NCBI GenBank assembly: GCA_030062745.1
Contig: CP099844.1
Location: 9,601,128-9,665,127, forward strand
DNA: 64,000 nucleotides
Direction of reading: 5' to 3'
DNA from: Capitulum mitella
Lineage: Eukaryota > Arthropoda > Thecostraca > Pollicipedomorpha > Pollicipedidae
The position numbers and the translations under genes are program-made. The notes beneath the pieces were generated by a model, which had not been told where the DNA came from, made no database searches, and worked only from the letters and a program-made list of their open reading frames with translations. Positions 42,201 to 54,069 of this stretch are shown in pieces; the first letter of the stretch is position 1, and each line of letters begins with the position of its first letter.

Positions 42201-45100
42201 ACATCAGAGAAATATCATCTTATTGACGTTTTCAAATACAGGGAAATGTGAGCTTGGTCTCCAACAGATAATTCTGAGTTGACAATTGCCATGCTGTGTT
42301 CCAAGCAGTGCAATATTTTACTTTGTGCCAAAATCGCTGCACATACCATTATTTATCACCACCAGGCAGGGGAATTGAAGGATGCAGAGGTGTAATTTTC
42401 CTTAATCCTTCATGGATTCACCCAAGTGCCAGGGTTGTGGTATGGCAGGGGCTTTAGCAGCCATAACCTGGAAGCCAAAAGCCCTGCATATGTTGGCTGC
42501 TTTGTTTTCAGATACAGACAATTTGGGATTTTTATTTTTTGGGGTGGGAAAAATTTACAACATAAGAGTGACTGATGCACTTAACTCATTGTGCCCATGT
42601 ATCTGTGTTAAGTTAAGATTTCTGCACCTCTGTTTTGGGCCATGTAGTGGTCAGCCATGTATCTGTGCGTACCTGTTTTTTTTTTAACAAATATGGCTTG
42701 TTCTTGTACTATGGAAAGTTCAGGTTTTGCTTCTGAGTTTATAAACTGTTTTTTTTAGTTTGCAGTTGCACAGGCCATGTTTGTAGGTGCAAAAATCATG
42801 TTTGTGGGTGCATGTCCTCCAGCAGAGATATAGTCTCTCCCTGGCAGTGTGACAGAAAGTGGGAGGATCATTCCTGCAGCAGCACCAAACAGCAAGGGCA
42901 TGCAGATTTTTGACAAGGGCACCATTTACTTGGACAGGAACTGGTAGTTGACTCATCTTTGTAGATTTAAAGGCACATGTATCATTGCGTTGTTATAATT
43001 ATAACGCATGTACATACATGGGCATGAATAGTGTTAGGGAACTAGATGAGTTGAGTTTTTGCTCATATGGCAATATGGCATCTGATTTCATACTTATGAC
43101 ACCATTTTCTATGCTGCTTTATTTCATGACACTATGGTTCAAGACAGCTATGCCACATTTCATTTCTCCCCATGAATCCTTATTCCATGGCTGCACCTAC
43201 CTTCTCCCAGATGTTGATTTGTGGGGAGAAGCAAAACCAAAAAGCAAATGAAGCTGGCAGTTGGCCATAATGCAGTGTAAGACATACTTGTGAGTTGCAC
43301 ACTACATCATCTAATGTAAGTTGTGCCTGTTCTGTATGAAATGTCAAGTAATGGACACCTGGTCTGTAGAGGGGGTGTGTATTATACCAGGGGTTGCTGA
43401 TTTGTATGAGGTGCCTCCTGTCTGTCAAGTCAAGTTTGTCCTCCTGTCAAGAGTTCTGGGCCCCCAAATGGCACCTGTTCTGTGTGTTTGGGAGGGAGGG
43501 GCACCTGGCATGCATGGGCTGCCTGATTTATACACAAGTGCTTGCCTGTAAGGGTTGCTGTGTTATTGAATAGTGCTTGGTCATTACATAGGGAGGAGGT
43601 GCATAGAGGCTGGTTTTTACTGAAGATACTAAAGAACCCCTCCCAGTAGCAAAAAGAAAAGAAATCTCCCACATTCTGGTGTCTCTTTAGGGGATGGGCT
43701 TATGAGATACTTTTCTGAATTTTCCTCTGAAGCCCATTCCTTTTTGCCATATCACAAGGGGTGCACACACACTGCAGGCCAAAAAGTGGGGGATACCCGT
43801 GTTTTTTTACAGGTATGCCAGATACATTACATCAGTGTGCAGGCAATATTTGTGGAATTTCATGTTGTCAGATAGTCATGATGTTGTTGCTCAGTAAGGT
43901 AAACTCCTTAAATTATGGATTACAGAATGAAGTCCTGTGTGTGCTTAAAAAGATTTTTCACCTTTTGTGTCAGACATACAAACAGTTACCAAGATCAGAT
44001 CATCAAAGCAAAATGCAACATAAAATGAACTACATATAGAAACAGGATCTGTCAAGCACAGGGGCATCCAGCAAGAAGCATGCCACCATCATTTATGACA
44101 GTCTGCACCCAAAAGCCCAAAACCACTGATACCAAAGATCTGAAAGGCCAGATTGCTTTGACACTGTTTCTGTTGGAAACTAAACATTTCAATGCTCTTA
44201 AACCTACTTAACAAAGCAGTGGGGAGCCTTAGTTTGATACCATTTGGCACCAAATGGTTTGACCAGTTCAGAACATTTAGTACTGTTAAGCACCAGTTTG
44301 AAGGACTATTTCATGCCATTTCATATCTAATGGCACAACCATAAGGCTTCATTTCAGACTATTTGATGTGACAATTTGGGACCAATTGGAAAAGGTTGAA
44401 AATTCCAAATGCCAAACCATTTGGTACCAACTGGCTCATCCTAATGCATTTTTTTGTGGGATCAGGTCCAGAGGCCCTCTGGGCATGTATGTGAGATTCA
44501 GGGGCAAGGGGCTTTTTGGCCACAACTTTGAAGTCTGCATTTATGTAATGTGCTCGCCACTGGCAGTTCCAGTGGGGCATCTCAGCCATCCCCTCCCCCA
44601 ACCACAATTATGGGGGCCAAATGGCCATTTGCCCCCTAACCCCAAAAAATGACTTGGATATTTCTAATTAACCAGGGTTTGAAAATGCTGCAATGTTTGA
44701 TCTAGTCCATGGCCAGTGTCTTCCACGTCCCCCAATGACTTGCCATTCATACTCAGCCACTGAGTAGACCCCAAACCCACAACCAGCATTCACCCACCGC
44801 CACCTCTCCCCTGGTCAGTGACTGTTGACCCATCATCTGGACCCAGGAAACTGGTTTGTCCCGCCCCCAAATGGAACTGCTGAATCTGCCCCTGGCACAA
44901 ACACATTTATTTCATCCATTTTGGCAGCCCATCTGCAGGCTTGGGGTCCAGTGCAGGATTTTTTTTTGGGGGGGGGGAGCAAAATCATATGCTTGCCTCT
45001 AACTTTTCATATGGGGTTAGCTGCCCTTCTGCCCTGTCTTCTCCTGATTTGCCATCCTTGAGTAGCAGATAGGAATCATTTTTTTCAGAGAAATGATTCA
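42200..45100. other. CpG-depleted block without recognisable gene
   Basis: Most 60-base lines between 42,240 and 44,700 contain no CG at all, while CA and TG are frequent. This is the footprint of long-term germline cytosine methylation. The edges near 42,200 and 45,100 are abrupt. Apart from RF4 at 44.6 kb no coding exon was identified. Confidence 0.65.
44611..44895 (+). mobile_element. RF4 MITE-like repeat, copy 2
   Basis: It starts GGGGGCCAAATGGCCATTTG and ends GCTGAATCTGCCCCTGG. Shared inner words with 32,540-32,790 include CCCCAAACCCACAACC and GGACCCAGGAAACTGGTT. CpG sites of copy 1 are often TG or CA here. Confidence 0.6.
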
Positions 45101-45254
45101 GGAATCATTTCTATGCACGATTTAGCGCCATCATGATAGTTGTAGTGCAAATTCTCGAGGCCAGTGAAATTTTTTCTTTGCTCAGAGGAATGGCTCTCTG
45201 GGATCATAGTCTCCTGCAGCTGAAGGTGAAGAAGAAGAAGGGGAAGGGGGGTCA

Positions 45255-46980
45255 TGGCCCTCTGAGGTTGAAGTTACAGGCCATGAAAGATGACCGATTT
45301 TTATGGACATTGCATGATTCAAACACCCATGGCTCGGTGACAGATTGTCACAAAAAGGTGCGATTAGCTCCATTGGAAAGGGAAATGTACCAGCTTTCAT
45401 AAATAAGTCCACTTTTTCGGTGACCTGGGTGACCTTTGACCTGAGTAGGTCGCAGAAGATTGTACGGTTTTTTCTCTGCTTCACCACAGTGATTTGCGCG
45501 AAAATAAAGCACAGTATGTCCCCAAGTATTTGCAATAAGCATTCCAAAAAAAGTCCCGGCCAGATTTAAACTTTTCAGATATGTTGACATAAGTGCTGTC
45601 GAGTGGCGCTTGAGAAGTATGCCTTACGGGTATTTGACGAATATTGCTTGATTTCCTGTTTTTCGTTTGCCCGATTGTTTTACAATTTGGTGTGCGCAAT
45701 GTCATGCGTGCCTTTTACGTATCAATTTAGTCTTAAATTGCTTGACCAAAAAGGCCAAAGCTTATGACATTCTACTACCAGTCGATCGCTACCGTCCAGA
45801 TGTGATACGCCCGCTGTCACATTTCCACAAAAGTGAGTCTGTCGTGTGTTCTTAGACCCCAAAGCCAACTGAGATAATCCCAGTCGTGCATCGGAAGCGT
45901 TGAAAGGACAACCGAGACTACCGACGTCAGTTGACCCTGTATTGCCCGTTTTGATCTCGGGTCATTTATCGGTTGTCGGGGACTGATTTCGAATTTTATA
46001 TCCATTTTGCACGTTTTGAGTGGATACGTACGGGGTATATCCTGGATGAAAGTTGATTTTCTGTTTCTGATTTGCACGTATCTGAGTCATCACTTTTATC
46101 TGCTTCCATACGAAGTTGTTACTTCATTTGTAACTATTCAGACATTCAGGGGATGATGTGACAAAAAAATCAATACACGGTAACCGACATAGAATCTTCG
46201 ATACTTGTAAGCGCCGATACGTCAAAACTGTATATGAAGTTCGGAATCAGTGCCCTAGAAAAGCTATTAATGGCCCGTGGTTAACAGGTTATCCAGAGTC
46301 AGTCGGGATCAGTGACTTCAGTGGCTTTCAGAAGGCCCCGATTCGTGTATAAGATTGTTTCAGTTAGCTTAAAGGACTAAGAACACCAGTTAAACTCGTT
46401 TCCGTGGAAATATGAGGAACGGATATGTCTGATCGGGATGGTAGGGATTGACTCATGGCGCGATGTTATAACCTTTGACCTTTCTGGTCAAGCAGTTTAC
46501 AACTAAGCTGATGAGAAGCTGGCTCGCAGGACATTGTACACCAATTGTAGCAAAATCTGACAAACGAAAAGTGCGAAGTCGAGCAATATTCGTCATATAA
46601 CCCCAGGGTATATGTCCACTTGGCAGCACTAAAGCCAAGGTATCTGAAAAGTTGCAGTTTGCCCAGAAATGTTTTTTTCTTTGCAACGTTTATTGCAGAT
46701 ACTTGGGGGCATGTTGTACTCCATTTTCGGGAAGGTCACGGTGGGCAAACATGGTTAAAAAAATGTTCCATATGACGTAGTCAGATCAAAGGTCATCCTG
46801 AGGTCACCAAAAAAAATGAACTGATCTAAGAAAGCGGGAACATTTCTCTTTCGAATAGCTCTGATCGTACTTTTTTGTGACAATCTGTCACTGAATTATG
46901 GACATATGAATCATGCAATGTCAGTAAAAATCGGTGGTGTTTCATGACCTGTAACTTTGATCTCAGAGGTCTTCAGGGCA
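45255..46980. repeat. Imperfect palindrome of about 1.7 kb
   Basis: Four separated matches give the same centre. CGGTGACAGATTGTCACAAA at about 45,335 pairs with 46,874-46,894. AGTTACAGGCCATGAAA at 45,273 pairs with 46,938-46,953. TTTTCGTTTGCCCGATTG at about 45,660 pairs with 46,530-46,572. TGTTCTTAG at 45,847 pairs with 46,377-46,385. All centre on 46,114-46,116, so the arms have kept almost equal length. Similarity fades within about 150 bp of the centre. It may be a foldback-type element or an inverted duplication. Confidence 0.8.
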
Positions 46981-47089
46981 AAAAATTTGTTCGTGGCCAT
47001 ATTTCGATAGGAGCTATGAGCTTACCAAATATTATTAAGATCGAAAGTGGTCGGGTCAGTTATTGAGCGATTTGACATGGAATGACCCT

Positions 47090-47520
47090 TCTACATTCTG
47101 GAGGACTTTGGTCTTCACCGGGAATTGGGGCCCTTGGCCTTCCATTAGCCCCGGGACACACCAAGGGCCCCTGGCCCTCTCCAGAATACCGTCTCCTTAT
47201 CTGGAGGTCCTCAGACTTGGTCAGGGACCTTTTGTGTGTGTTTGGGGGCCCACTGGAAGTCAGGCGCTCGTATGGTATGGTTAGGGGTACTTTGGGACCC
47301 GTGGACTTCAAAGGGCCCCCAGAGACACCGAGAGTCCATGGTCGTCTTTGGAATGCCCTCTACTTTTTATAGGGTCCTTGGTCTTCACCGGGGATCCGTA
47401 ATGTGTTTGGGCCCCAATGAAATTCCGGCCAGATTCAGGGGCCTAGTGTATTCAGAAATCACAGGGAATCAGGGGTCGCTGTAACCGGTATGAAGTCGCC
47501 TTTAGGTGTGTGACTTTCAA
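47090..47520. repeat. Degenerate GC-rich tandem repeat, long units
   Basis: TTTGGTCTTCACCGGGAATT near 47,107 and CCTTGGTCTTCACCGGGGAT near 47,372 mark related units. GTGTGTTTGGGGGCCCACTG and ATGTGTTTGGGCCCCAATG follow in the corresponding place. Only about two to three irregular copies. Confidence 0.5.
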
Positions 47521-47649
47521 AGGGCCCATGTTCAATAGTCAGGTCTAGAAAGTACATGTAGTACATGAATTCTTGGGGTGGCCAGAGGTCGTCTGGTCAC
47601 AGCTTTTAAGTCCACATTTGTGTCAGGGGCGCAGCCATGAATGAGTTTG

Positions 47650-48020
47650 GCTGCGTTTGTGTCAGGGGTGCAGGTAGGGGGTATATGGATCCAAATATAA
47701 AGCGAGCTATCGACCCGTAAGGATCCCTCTCCCGGCCCATAGGTGCCCACTGTTGGCCTGTGCGCCCCCTGCCAACCTGCAAGGTGCCCTGCTGGCCTGT
47801 AGGTGTCCTGCTGGCCGGCATGGAGCCTCCTGCCGGCCTTTTAGGTCCCAGTACGGCATGTGGGGACCACCTGCCGGTCTGTAGGGCCCCTGTCGCCCTA
47901 TGGGACCCCTGTCAGCCTTTGAAAGGCCCCTGTTGGCCTGTGGAGGGAACCCCTGCCGTCCTGTGGGCCCCTGTCAACATGTAGGGGCCCCTGCTGGTCG
48001 ATAGGAGCCCCGTTTCTCTT
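47650..48020. repeat. Degenerate GC-rich minisatellite related to the 17.7-kb array
   Basis: Units based on CCCCTGCCGGCCTGTAGG repeat loosely. The composite CTGTGGAGGGAACCCCTGCC followed by GTCCTGTGGGCCCCTG is found in nearly the same form near 17,720, so the two arrays share a common source. Confidence 0.65.
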
Positions 48021-48024
48021 CCGT

Positions 48025-49190
48025 CAGTTCTCTTCCACGCCCAGATCTTGCCACTTATCTTCAAATGGAAATCCTTGACGTAGCAAGTGAACCGACTATA
48101 CGCTGTCCAGATGTGGCCTGCCTCATCCTTTAAATGTTCCATCGATGGCAGTGACCGAATAATACAGCCCGTTTGTGTGCAGTTGTCCCCGTTCACGACA
48201 GGCGACGGCTCCTTGGCGACGGCTCCTTGGCGACGGACATAGGCGGCCACAGTTGTGCCCGGCTGGCGACACATTCGGAAACATTCGGAAGCCCGCAACG
48301 CCCTGACAGGGGCTCAGGGGTGTTCCAGCGGCCGCATGCATCGATTCGGCCCATTTTTCACTCTGCTGCAGAATGTTGCACAATGTTGCAAGACCAGCAT
48401 CTCGGCAACGGTCAGCCGGAACGCCAAACGAACACAACCAGTGTGCTTGCGAGGTTCGGATGGATCCAGTGGTATCTTGTGCTGAAATTGGAAATTATTG
48501 CAGTGCTGCATGAACATCAGATTGCAATCACCCGTTACCTAGGTTTCATATTCGTTATGGAAAAATAGGATGAAGGTGAAGTTTGCCATACAGATCTTCA
48601 GCAACGCAATTTGTGCGACACGTCAGTACCTGTCAGAGCCTGGCCATTCTGGCTTTGTTGGAGCTGGGCCAACAGCTAGCATGTTACTGGTGAATCAGCT
48701 GTATGACTATGTGGATGCCAGCAGTCCCTTTGGAGAGGAATGCGAAGCACCAGCACAGCAAATGGAATGGCAGAAATCAACACCCTCGTGTAATTAATAC
48801 AGAAATGGCGAACTAGCACCTCCTTGTCTCAGATTTTGGCATAAAGTTATCCGTGAGGTTATCTGGTACTCCGAATCAAACTGTGTTATTTTAAGCCCTA
48901 CCCGATTTACGATGTTTGGGTTAAAGCCTCTAGACGTTTTTGAGAAATTGCAGCAGATGGTTATCTTCATGTTTGTTTGTTCACATTATTGCCAACGGAG
49001 TTGTCTTCATTGACAGACGAAGTGCTATGATTAAAAGAATGGACCAGAATACCAGAAACAAAATCGCAAAATTAATACAGAAATGAAACGTGTACGAAAA
49101 ACGCCAAAGCTTCGTATAGTTTCATCATATTCTATGTATCGTATAATGTTAGTACATACGCTACATCATTAGAACCTGTTATAATGTTGT
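48025..49190. other. Intergenic, nothing recognised
   Basis: Open frames such as 48,173-48,568 have no recognisable content. Small direct duplications (ACATTCGGAA, GGCGACGGCTCCTT) occur at about 48,205-48,300. Confidence 0.45.
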
Positions 49191-49195
49191 GATGT

Positions 49196-49276
49196 AATTT
49201 TTGACATTTTGACATTGACATTTTTGACATTGACATTGACATGACATTTTTGACATTTTGACATTTTTGACATGGT
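49196..49276 (+). repeat. TTGACATT simple repeat
   Basis: Runs of TTTTTGACATTTTGACATTG with 6-9 bp spacing between GACA words. Confidence 0.85.
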
Positions 49277-49399
49277 CCCCAGGTGCTAAAATCACCTGTA
49301 AAAAATCTGTTTCCTCGGTACAGCTTGACGTCGGCAGAATATGCCTGAATATGAACAGTGATTACCCGTGCTCGGGTAATCACTCCGAACAGTCCCTAA

Positions 49400-49910
49400 G
49401 CGCGGGTTGACCGAGCAGGCATATGAAGGGGGAAACAGATTAATAAAGTCTGAGGAGTTGCGCAAGTATTCGAAGTATTTAAGGTTAGAAACAGACTCAA
49501 ACTTCCGTCTCTTGTTCGCAAAGTCCGTCTTATTGACAGGCCCTAGCTTCCGTCCCAGTCGGCGAAAAGCCGCCTTGACGCAGGCCGGCGCGCGCTTCCC
49601 CGTCGATCCAAGGGGGTGCCATTGTCTGAGGACCACCGTGGGGACATGGTCGGCAACAGAGGAGTTCAGCAGCGAGCAAAATGTGTCCACTGTCTCATTG
49701 ACACCGACGTGGTCCAGCAGTATCCACGAGATTAGAGATGGACTCCGGCGCCCATCTTTGAATTCAGCCCGTCCGTACGGCAGGCAAGAGGATGGTTCAT
49801 CGTTGCACTAAACGTGGCCACGGTCTCCTTGTGGTCAGAGACCAACAGACCGTCCTGAACATTAACGCGGTTGGGCGTACGCCTGGACGTCGCAAGATCG
49901 ATTTTGTTTT
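49400..49910 (-). mobile_element. LINE fragment: end of endonuclease domain and linker before the reverse transcriptase
   Basis: On the minus strand about 49,905-49,800 reads VNVQDGLLVSDHKETVATFS, with the SDH of an APE-type endonuclease. The same strand then gives VDTFCSLLNSSVADHVPTVV and DFANKRRKFESVSNLKYFEY, matching the linker common to CR1/Jockey-like LINEs. At least one frameshift separates the two parts (near 49,720-49,780). The reverse transcriptase that should follow is absent, so this is an isolated dead fragment. Confidence 0.65.
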
Positions 49911-50169
49911 TTTACTCCGGTTATGGCCTGTATCTCTGATAATAATGCAGGGAATGTAATAAAGTTATGCATCATTAGAATCGTAATGATTCAAAGCCTA
50001 CTTTTCATTTTTATCTTGCGCCTATTTTGACCCCTTGATCTCATGACGTAAGATTATGTGACCTAACTTGACCGGGGGTAGTGATACAGACTTCTGTGTC
50101 AAAATCAGGCATGGTTTGTTGCCTTTAGTGTGCAAGAATGCAGAAGGCAGAACTTTTTATTCTCATTAG

Positions 50170-51240
50170 ATGTTTATTGTCACGAGGGCCAGCCCGCAAA
50201 AAGACGCCTTGTGGATGGAAGCAAGATATGCTTCCATGACCACGTTTTTTATTTTCCTTCAATGTACGGAAAGGATTTCCCATTGGCAACATAACTCTTC
50301 CACCTTATTTCGGCTGCAGATGGTGTCAGCGAAAAAGTCCTGCACACGACGCTCCAGTCCTGGGACTCTGACTAGCAGTGCAAACAATCAGGGAGATAAG
50401 TGAGGCTCTGCTGGGAAAAACTCGCTTCTCCCACGTCTTGTCATGCAAAATGCTGCACGATCATCCGCGCAGCACAACAACCCCAGTGCAGTCCAGCTAT
50501 GCCACGCCATGCGCCAACTGGCACTGCACCACTCTGTCAGTTCGTCCGTCATAGGACACTGTTCACTAATGCAGCAAGAAGACTGCAGTCTGCCGGAGGT
50601 ATGCCGTATGCCGTCCAAGCCGTCGGTGATCAGTGGGCGATGGAAGTGCTGGTTAACCCATGCATGTAGTTACAGAACATCTGTTTCAATACCAAGTCTC
50701 GTCTTCATATGTGGAGAGCTGTGTCGCATACATCGCTGGATACCTGTGCAGGAAGTTGGCGGGTGAGGAGATGGAGAAGTGTGGCGAGTACGTAGACGTG
50801 TTAGGGGAAAACATGTATTACCCATCGCCACCGGAGATGCTGCATTGCTTCAGCGTAAGGGAAAATAGAGATCTTTATGTGCCTTCTGCCTCACCGTATA
50901 CAGTAGTGACAGCAGCCGAGGTGTACTCATTTTTTTAAAAAGATGTGGCCGCAACGTGTCAGTGTTCAGTGCCCTGTGATGCAGCAGCTGATCTCTCAGG
51001 GTCGAGTTGTCACCTCTTCCTTGGAACACAGGACCACACGTTCCAGGTCTGATGAGGAATGTCATAGGGCTGAGCTATTTAAAATCACTCTCGGACCTTG
51101 GATTCACGTCAGATTGTTCGACTTCGGTAAAATGAAGTCCTGGAGTGCTGTTCACAGTGCCTACAAATGGTTCAAGGATTCGAAGCTTATCCTGTTTGCC
51201 AACCAGGGGATATCAGTCTGTGTTTGTGGTCTGCTGTCTT
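50170..51240 (+). mobile_element. Decayed DNA transposon, P-element-like transposase C-terminal half
   Basis: Frames carry HNNPSAVQLCHAMRQLALHH (about 50,460-50,530), then SSSYVESCVAYIAGYLCRKL (about 50,690-50,755), followed by cysteines CGEYVDVL and a tail AELFKITLGPWIHVRLFDF. A PTA/SAVQF-type motif followed by YIAGY.xRKL is typical of P/THAP9-type transposases. At least one frameshift (between about 50,590 and 50,680) and a TAA at 50,936 interrupt it. No terminal inverted repeats were located. Family assignment is from motif memory only. Confidence 0.45.
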
Positions 51241-51263
51241 GAATTTTATTTTTTGTTTTGCCT

Positions 51264-51594
51264 GATTTGTGTCGTGGATTTCTCTCTTGCATTTTTATCC
51301 TGGATTTGTGCCTGTTGTTTTTTGACTTGTGTGTTGAGTCTGCGTTCTGGATGTGCGTCCAGGATTCATGCTCTGGATTTGGGTCCTGTATCTGTGTCTA
51401 CGATTTTTTCCTCGGACTTGTGTGTCGGATTTATGTCTCGGATTCGTGTCTTGGCTTTGTGTCTTCGACTTCTGTGCCGGATTTATGCCGTAGATTCTTG
51501 TCTCGGCTTTGTGTCTTGGATTTGCCTCTCGGATTTGCGTTCGGGTTTGTGTCTTAGATTTCCGTCGTGGATTTTTGTTCGGATTTGTATTTTG
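51264..51594 (+). repeat. 13-bp minisatellite
   Basis: About 25 units of consensus GATTTGTGTCTTG, 12-15 bp each. Since 13 is not a multiple of three and units lack stops, several frames stay open across it. These are not genes. Confidence 0.88.
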
Positions 51595-51894
51595 GCTCTC
51601 TCTCTTTCGCGGTCGGTTTGTTGCTTTCTCTCACCGCCTGCATTAAGGGTCGAGATTTTTAGTGCGTAAATAAGGTGCGCGGATTTTCTGCTGTCTCCGA
51701 TCTTGACAGACGCTAGATATGTTCGAATCCTGCATCGGCAGTGAATCTGCGGGATGACTATGGTTACTCGCACTGAGCCACGAACCCAATAACGGTTTTC
51801 GTGAATATGTTCGCAATTTAAAGGCGGTTATGAACTAAGGGTGCTGTTACAAATAAATCGTCTTTTTAAGAATCCGCTTGTCACGAAATTCGGC

Positions 51895-52130
51895 GAGAAC
51901 GAAGCAATGGTGGATCCAGAGAGGGCCAAGGGGCCATGCTTACCCCCCCCCCCCGCATGGGCTCCGAAGGGACCGGTAACGGGCCGAATGGACGCAGGTT
52001 TTTAACACAGCACAAAAAATTGGGCGTCTTCGGACCTCCAGGCGACCAGAAAGGCCACCAAGCAAAGGTGAGGGCCCACAAGAAGACAGGAAGAACTCTT
52101 GGTTTATTGGGAGGATCGTGGCTGGAGAAG
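51895..52130. mobile_element. MITE-like debris with GGATCCA-type end
   Basis: GGTGGATCCAGAGAGGGCCA and a following C-run resemble the GGCGGATCCAGG ends of small DNA elements (compare 22,228). The right end was not resolved. Confidence 0.3.
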
Positions 52131-52640
52131 GTTTAGGACCCTTTAGGGCCCTTTACGCTGTCCAGGAACCTTACGCTGTTACCGGGAGCCCTATATATTG
52201 ACTTCCCGGCGCACTCTCGATCGCTCAGGGGCCTTTCACATTGGTCTTGGATTCTTCCCATCTCGTCGGAGGGCCCGACGCTGTTGTCGGGGCCCCATAA
52301 GTTAACCTACCGGTGCACTTTTGATGCTCAGCGATCCTATACCTTAGTCTAGGGCTCATCCCATTTGCTCCCATTTGCGGAGGGCCCTACGCTCTTGTTA
52401 GGGGCCCTGTTTGTTAACCAGCCCGCGCACTCGATTGCACATGGGCCCTTCACATTGGTCCTGTGTTATTCCTGTTTGCTCGAAGGGCGCTGCGCTCTTA
52501 CCGGGAGCCTTATATGTTAACCTGCCACGGCACGCCCGATGGTTCAGCGGCCCTCCTAATTGGTGTTCTTCTCGTTTGCTGGGAGGACCCTACCCTGTTG
52601 ACGGGAGGGGGCCCTCTGTGTTGACTTGCAGCAGCATCCA
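52130..52640 (+). repeat. Roughly 105-bp satellite-like tandem array
   Basis: The landmark TTAACCTACCGGTGCACT or its variants recurs at 52,199, 52,301, 52,414, 52,517 and 52,620, so period is 102-113 bp. Within units CTTTCACATTGGTC, ATTCYTSYTTTGCTC and CTACGCTSTTGTTAGGGGCC repeat in order. About 4.5 copies. Confidence 0.82.
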
Positions 52641-52649
52641 GTCCGATGG

Positions 52650-53830
52650 AATTTTACGTCCGAATGCTTCAAACAGTTTTGCACGCCGGCAAGGTGGTAC
52701 GGTTTATTTATTTTCCCTCGGTTGTTGAATTTGTGACACTCATATCGTTCATGCATATGTAGGGGGTTTTGAACTGAGGTAGTAGGATTGTAGCTTGGGT
52801 GTAGAAATCATGAGCTCCAAATGTCTTTTGCCAGGAAACTCTTCATTTACGGTGCTAGAACAGATTATGTGAACGATGGTGAAGGTGACTGCCAGACTCG
52901 GGAAGTACCAGATGCCCGATGACATCATAGTAGTAATGGCCAAGTTTTGTTCATAACATCGGCCAACCCTGGCTAGCCTCGGCCAAGAGAGTTGACTTTG
53001 ATGCGGTTCAGTTTAGTGCGTCAGCAGACGACCGGTTGACACGTGACGAGACACACGAGTTGAAACACGATTAGTCGATTTCCGGCTACAATGCTATGCC
53101 GACTACAAAATGGGCAAGCCTGACTGATGCGTTGGAAAAAGAAGCCAGATAACAAACAAATCGTTGCGGTTGCCAGCAGTTGTCATTCAGATCAAAACCA
53201 CTGCAGGCATGAGCATAGGAACGGGGAGTCCGTGGGTGCCATGACACCCCCACTTTCCCAGAATGCTGAACATTAACCCTATGACAATGCATGGAAAGAA
53301 TCGACTAGCAGTGCAAGAGACACATTTGGATATCCGACTCACCGCCGACGTGGGGGAGGGCGGCGCTTACCGTTGTCGTGAGGTACTCCGTGTGGGAGCT
53401 CGGACTGACTGGGTGCGGTACTGTAAGCTAGGAGCTGCGACTTCGTGTCGTTTACTCACCACACTGTATGTAATGGCTGTGCAGTGCTATGCAAAATACA
53501 TCTGCTTGCCATTTTATGTCGTTAGTATTCGTTTTTCGTCTGTCGTCATCTGCATGTGTGATACCAAAAAGCATTTGTATTTTGGCGTAGAAAAATATCA
53601 CGCCATTCATGGCTTGGAACTGAAAACGTTTACCGCAAACAGGCCAAATGCATCAAGGCGCAGAAAACTCTGAAGGGCCATATTTGTCGCTGAATACACA
53701 GGACGATCCACCATATTGTGTGCTACCCATTCCTCGATTTATGATAATCTTGGCATAATCTGAAGGGCGAAACGACAGCGACGCTGGAACGACGCTGCCA
53801 GCAAAGTATAACCTAAGACTGGCAGCAGCT
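52650..53830. other. Intergenic, nothing recognised
   Basis: No supported coding frame; the frame 53,263-53,673 (+) has no recognisable domain. Composition near even. Confidence 0.45.
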
Positions 53831-53831
53831 C

Positions 53832-54065
53832 TAGACTATTAGCTATCTCGTTAGCTTTCACGTCGACTGTTCGCAAACCACAAATCTCCTCATTAACGAA
53901 TGTTTATACTGATTCTGAACTAGCACATATCTCATTAACTTACCTTTCAAAAACCTTAAAGAAGTAGCTGCCTCGTGAGCCTACCATTCGTTTCGTTCTC
54001 GACTAGCGGTTGTCTCGTGGACGTACAGCTCGACTGGTTCTGAACTAATAGTGGCTTCGTATTCA
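53832..54065. repeat. Degenerate tandem repeat of about 45 bp
   Basis: Four loose units share GCTNTCTCGTTAGC, then ACNTWCCTTTC or related, and GACTGRTTCTGAACTA. The clearest pair are the units ending near 53,925 and 54,050. Confidence 0.5.
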
Positions 54066-54069
54066 GCTA

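Noticed and set aside
51145-51669. 174-codon Cys/Ser/Leu-rich frame
   Set aside because: It is generated by the 13-bp repeat, which stays open in more than one frame. No gene.
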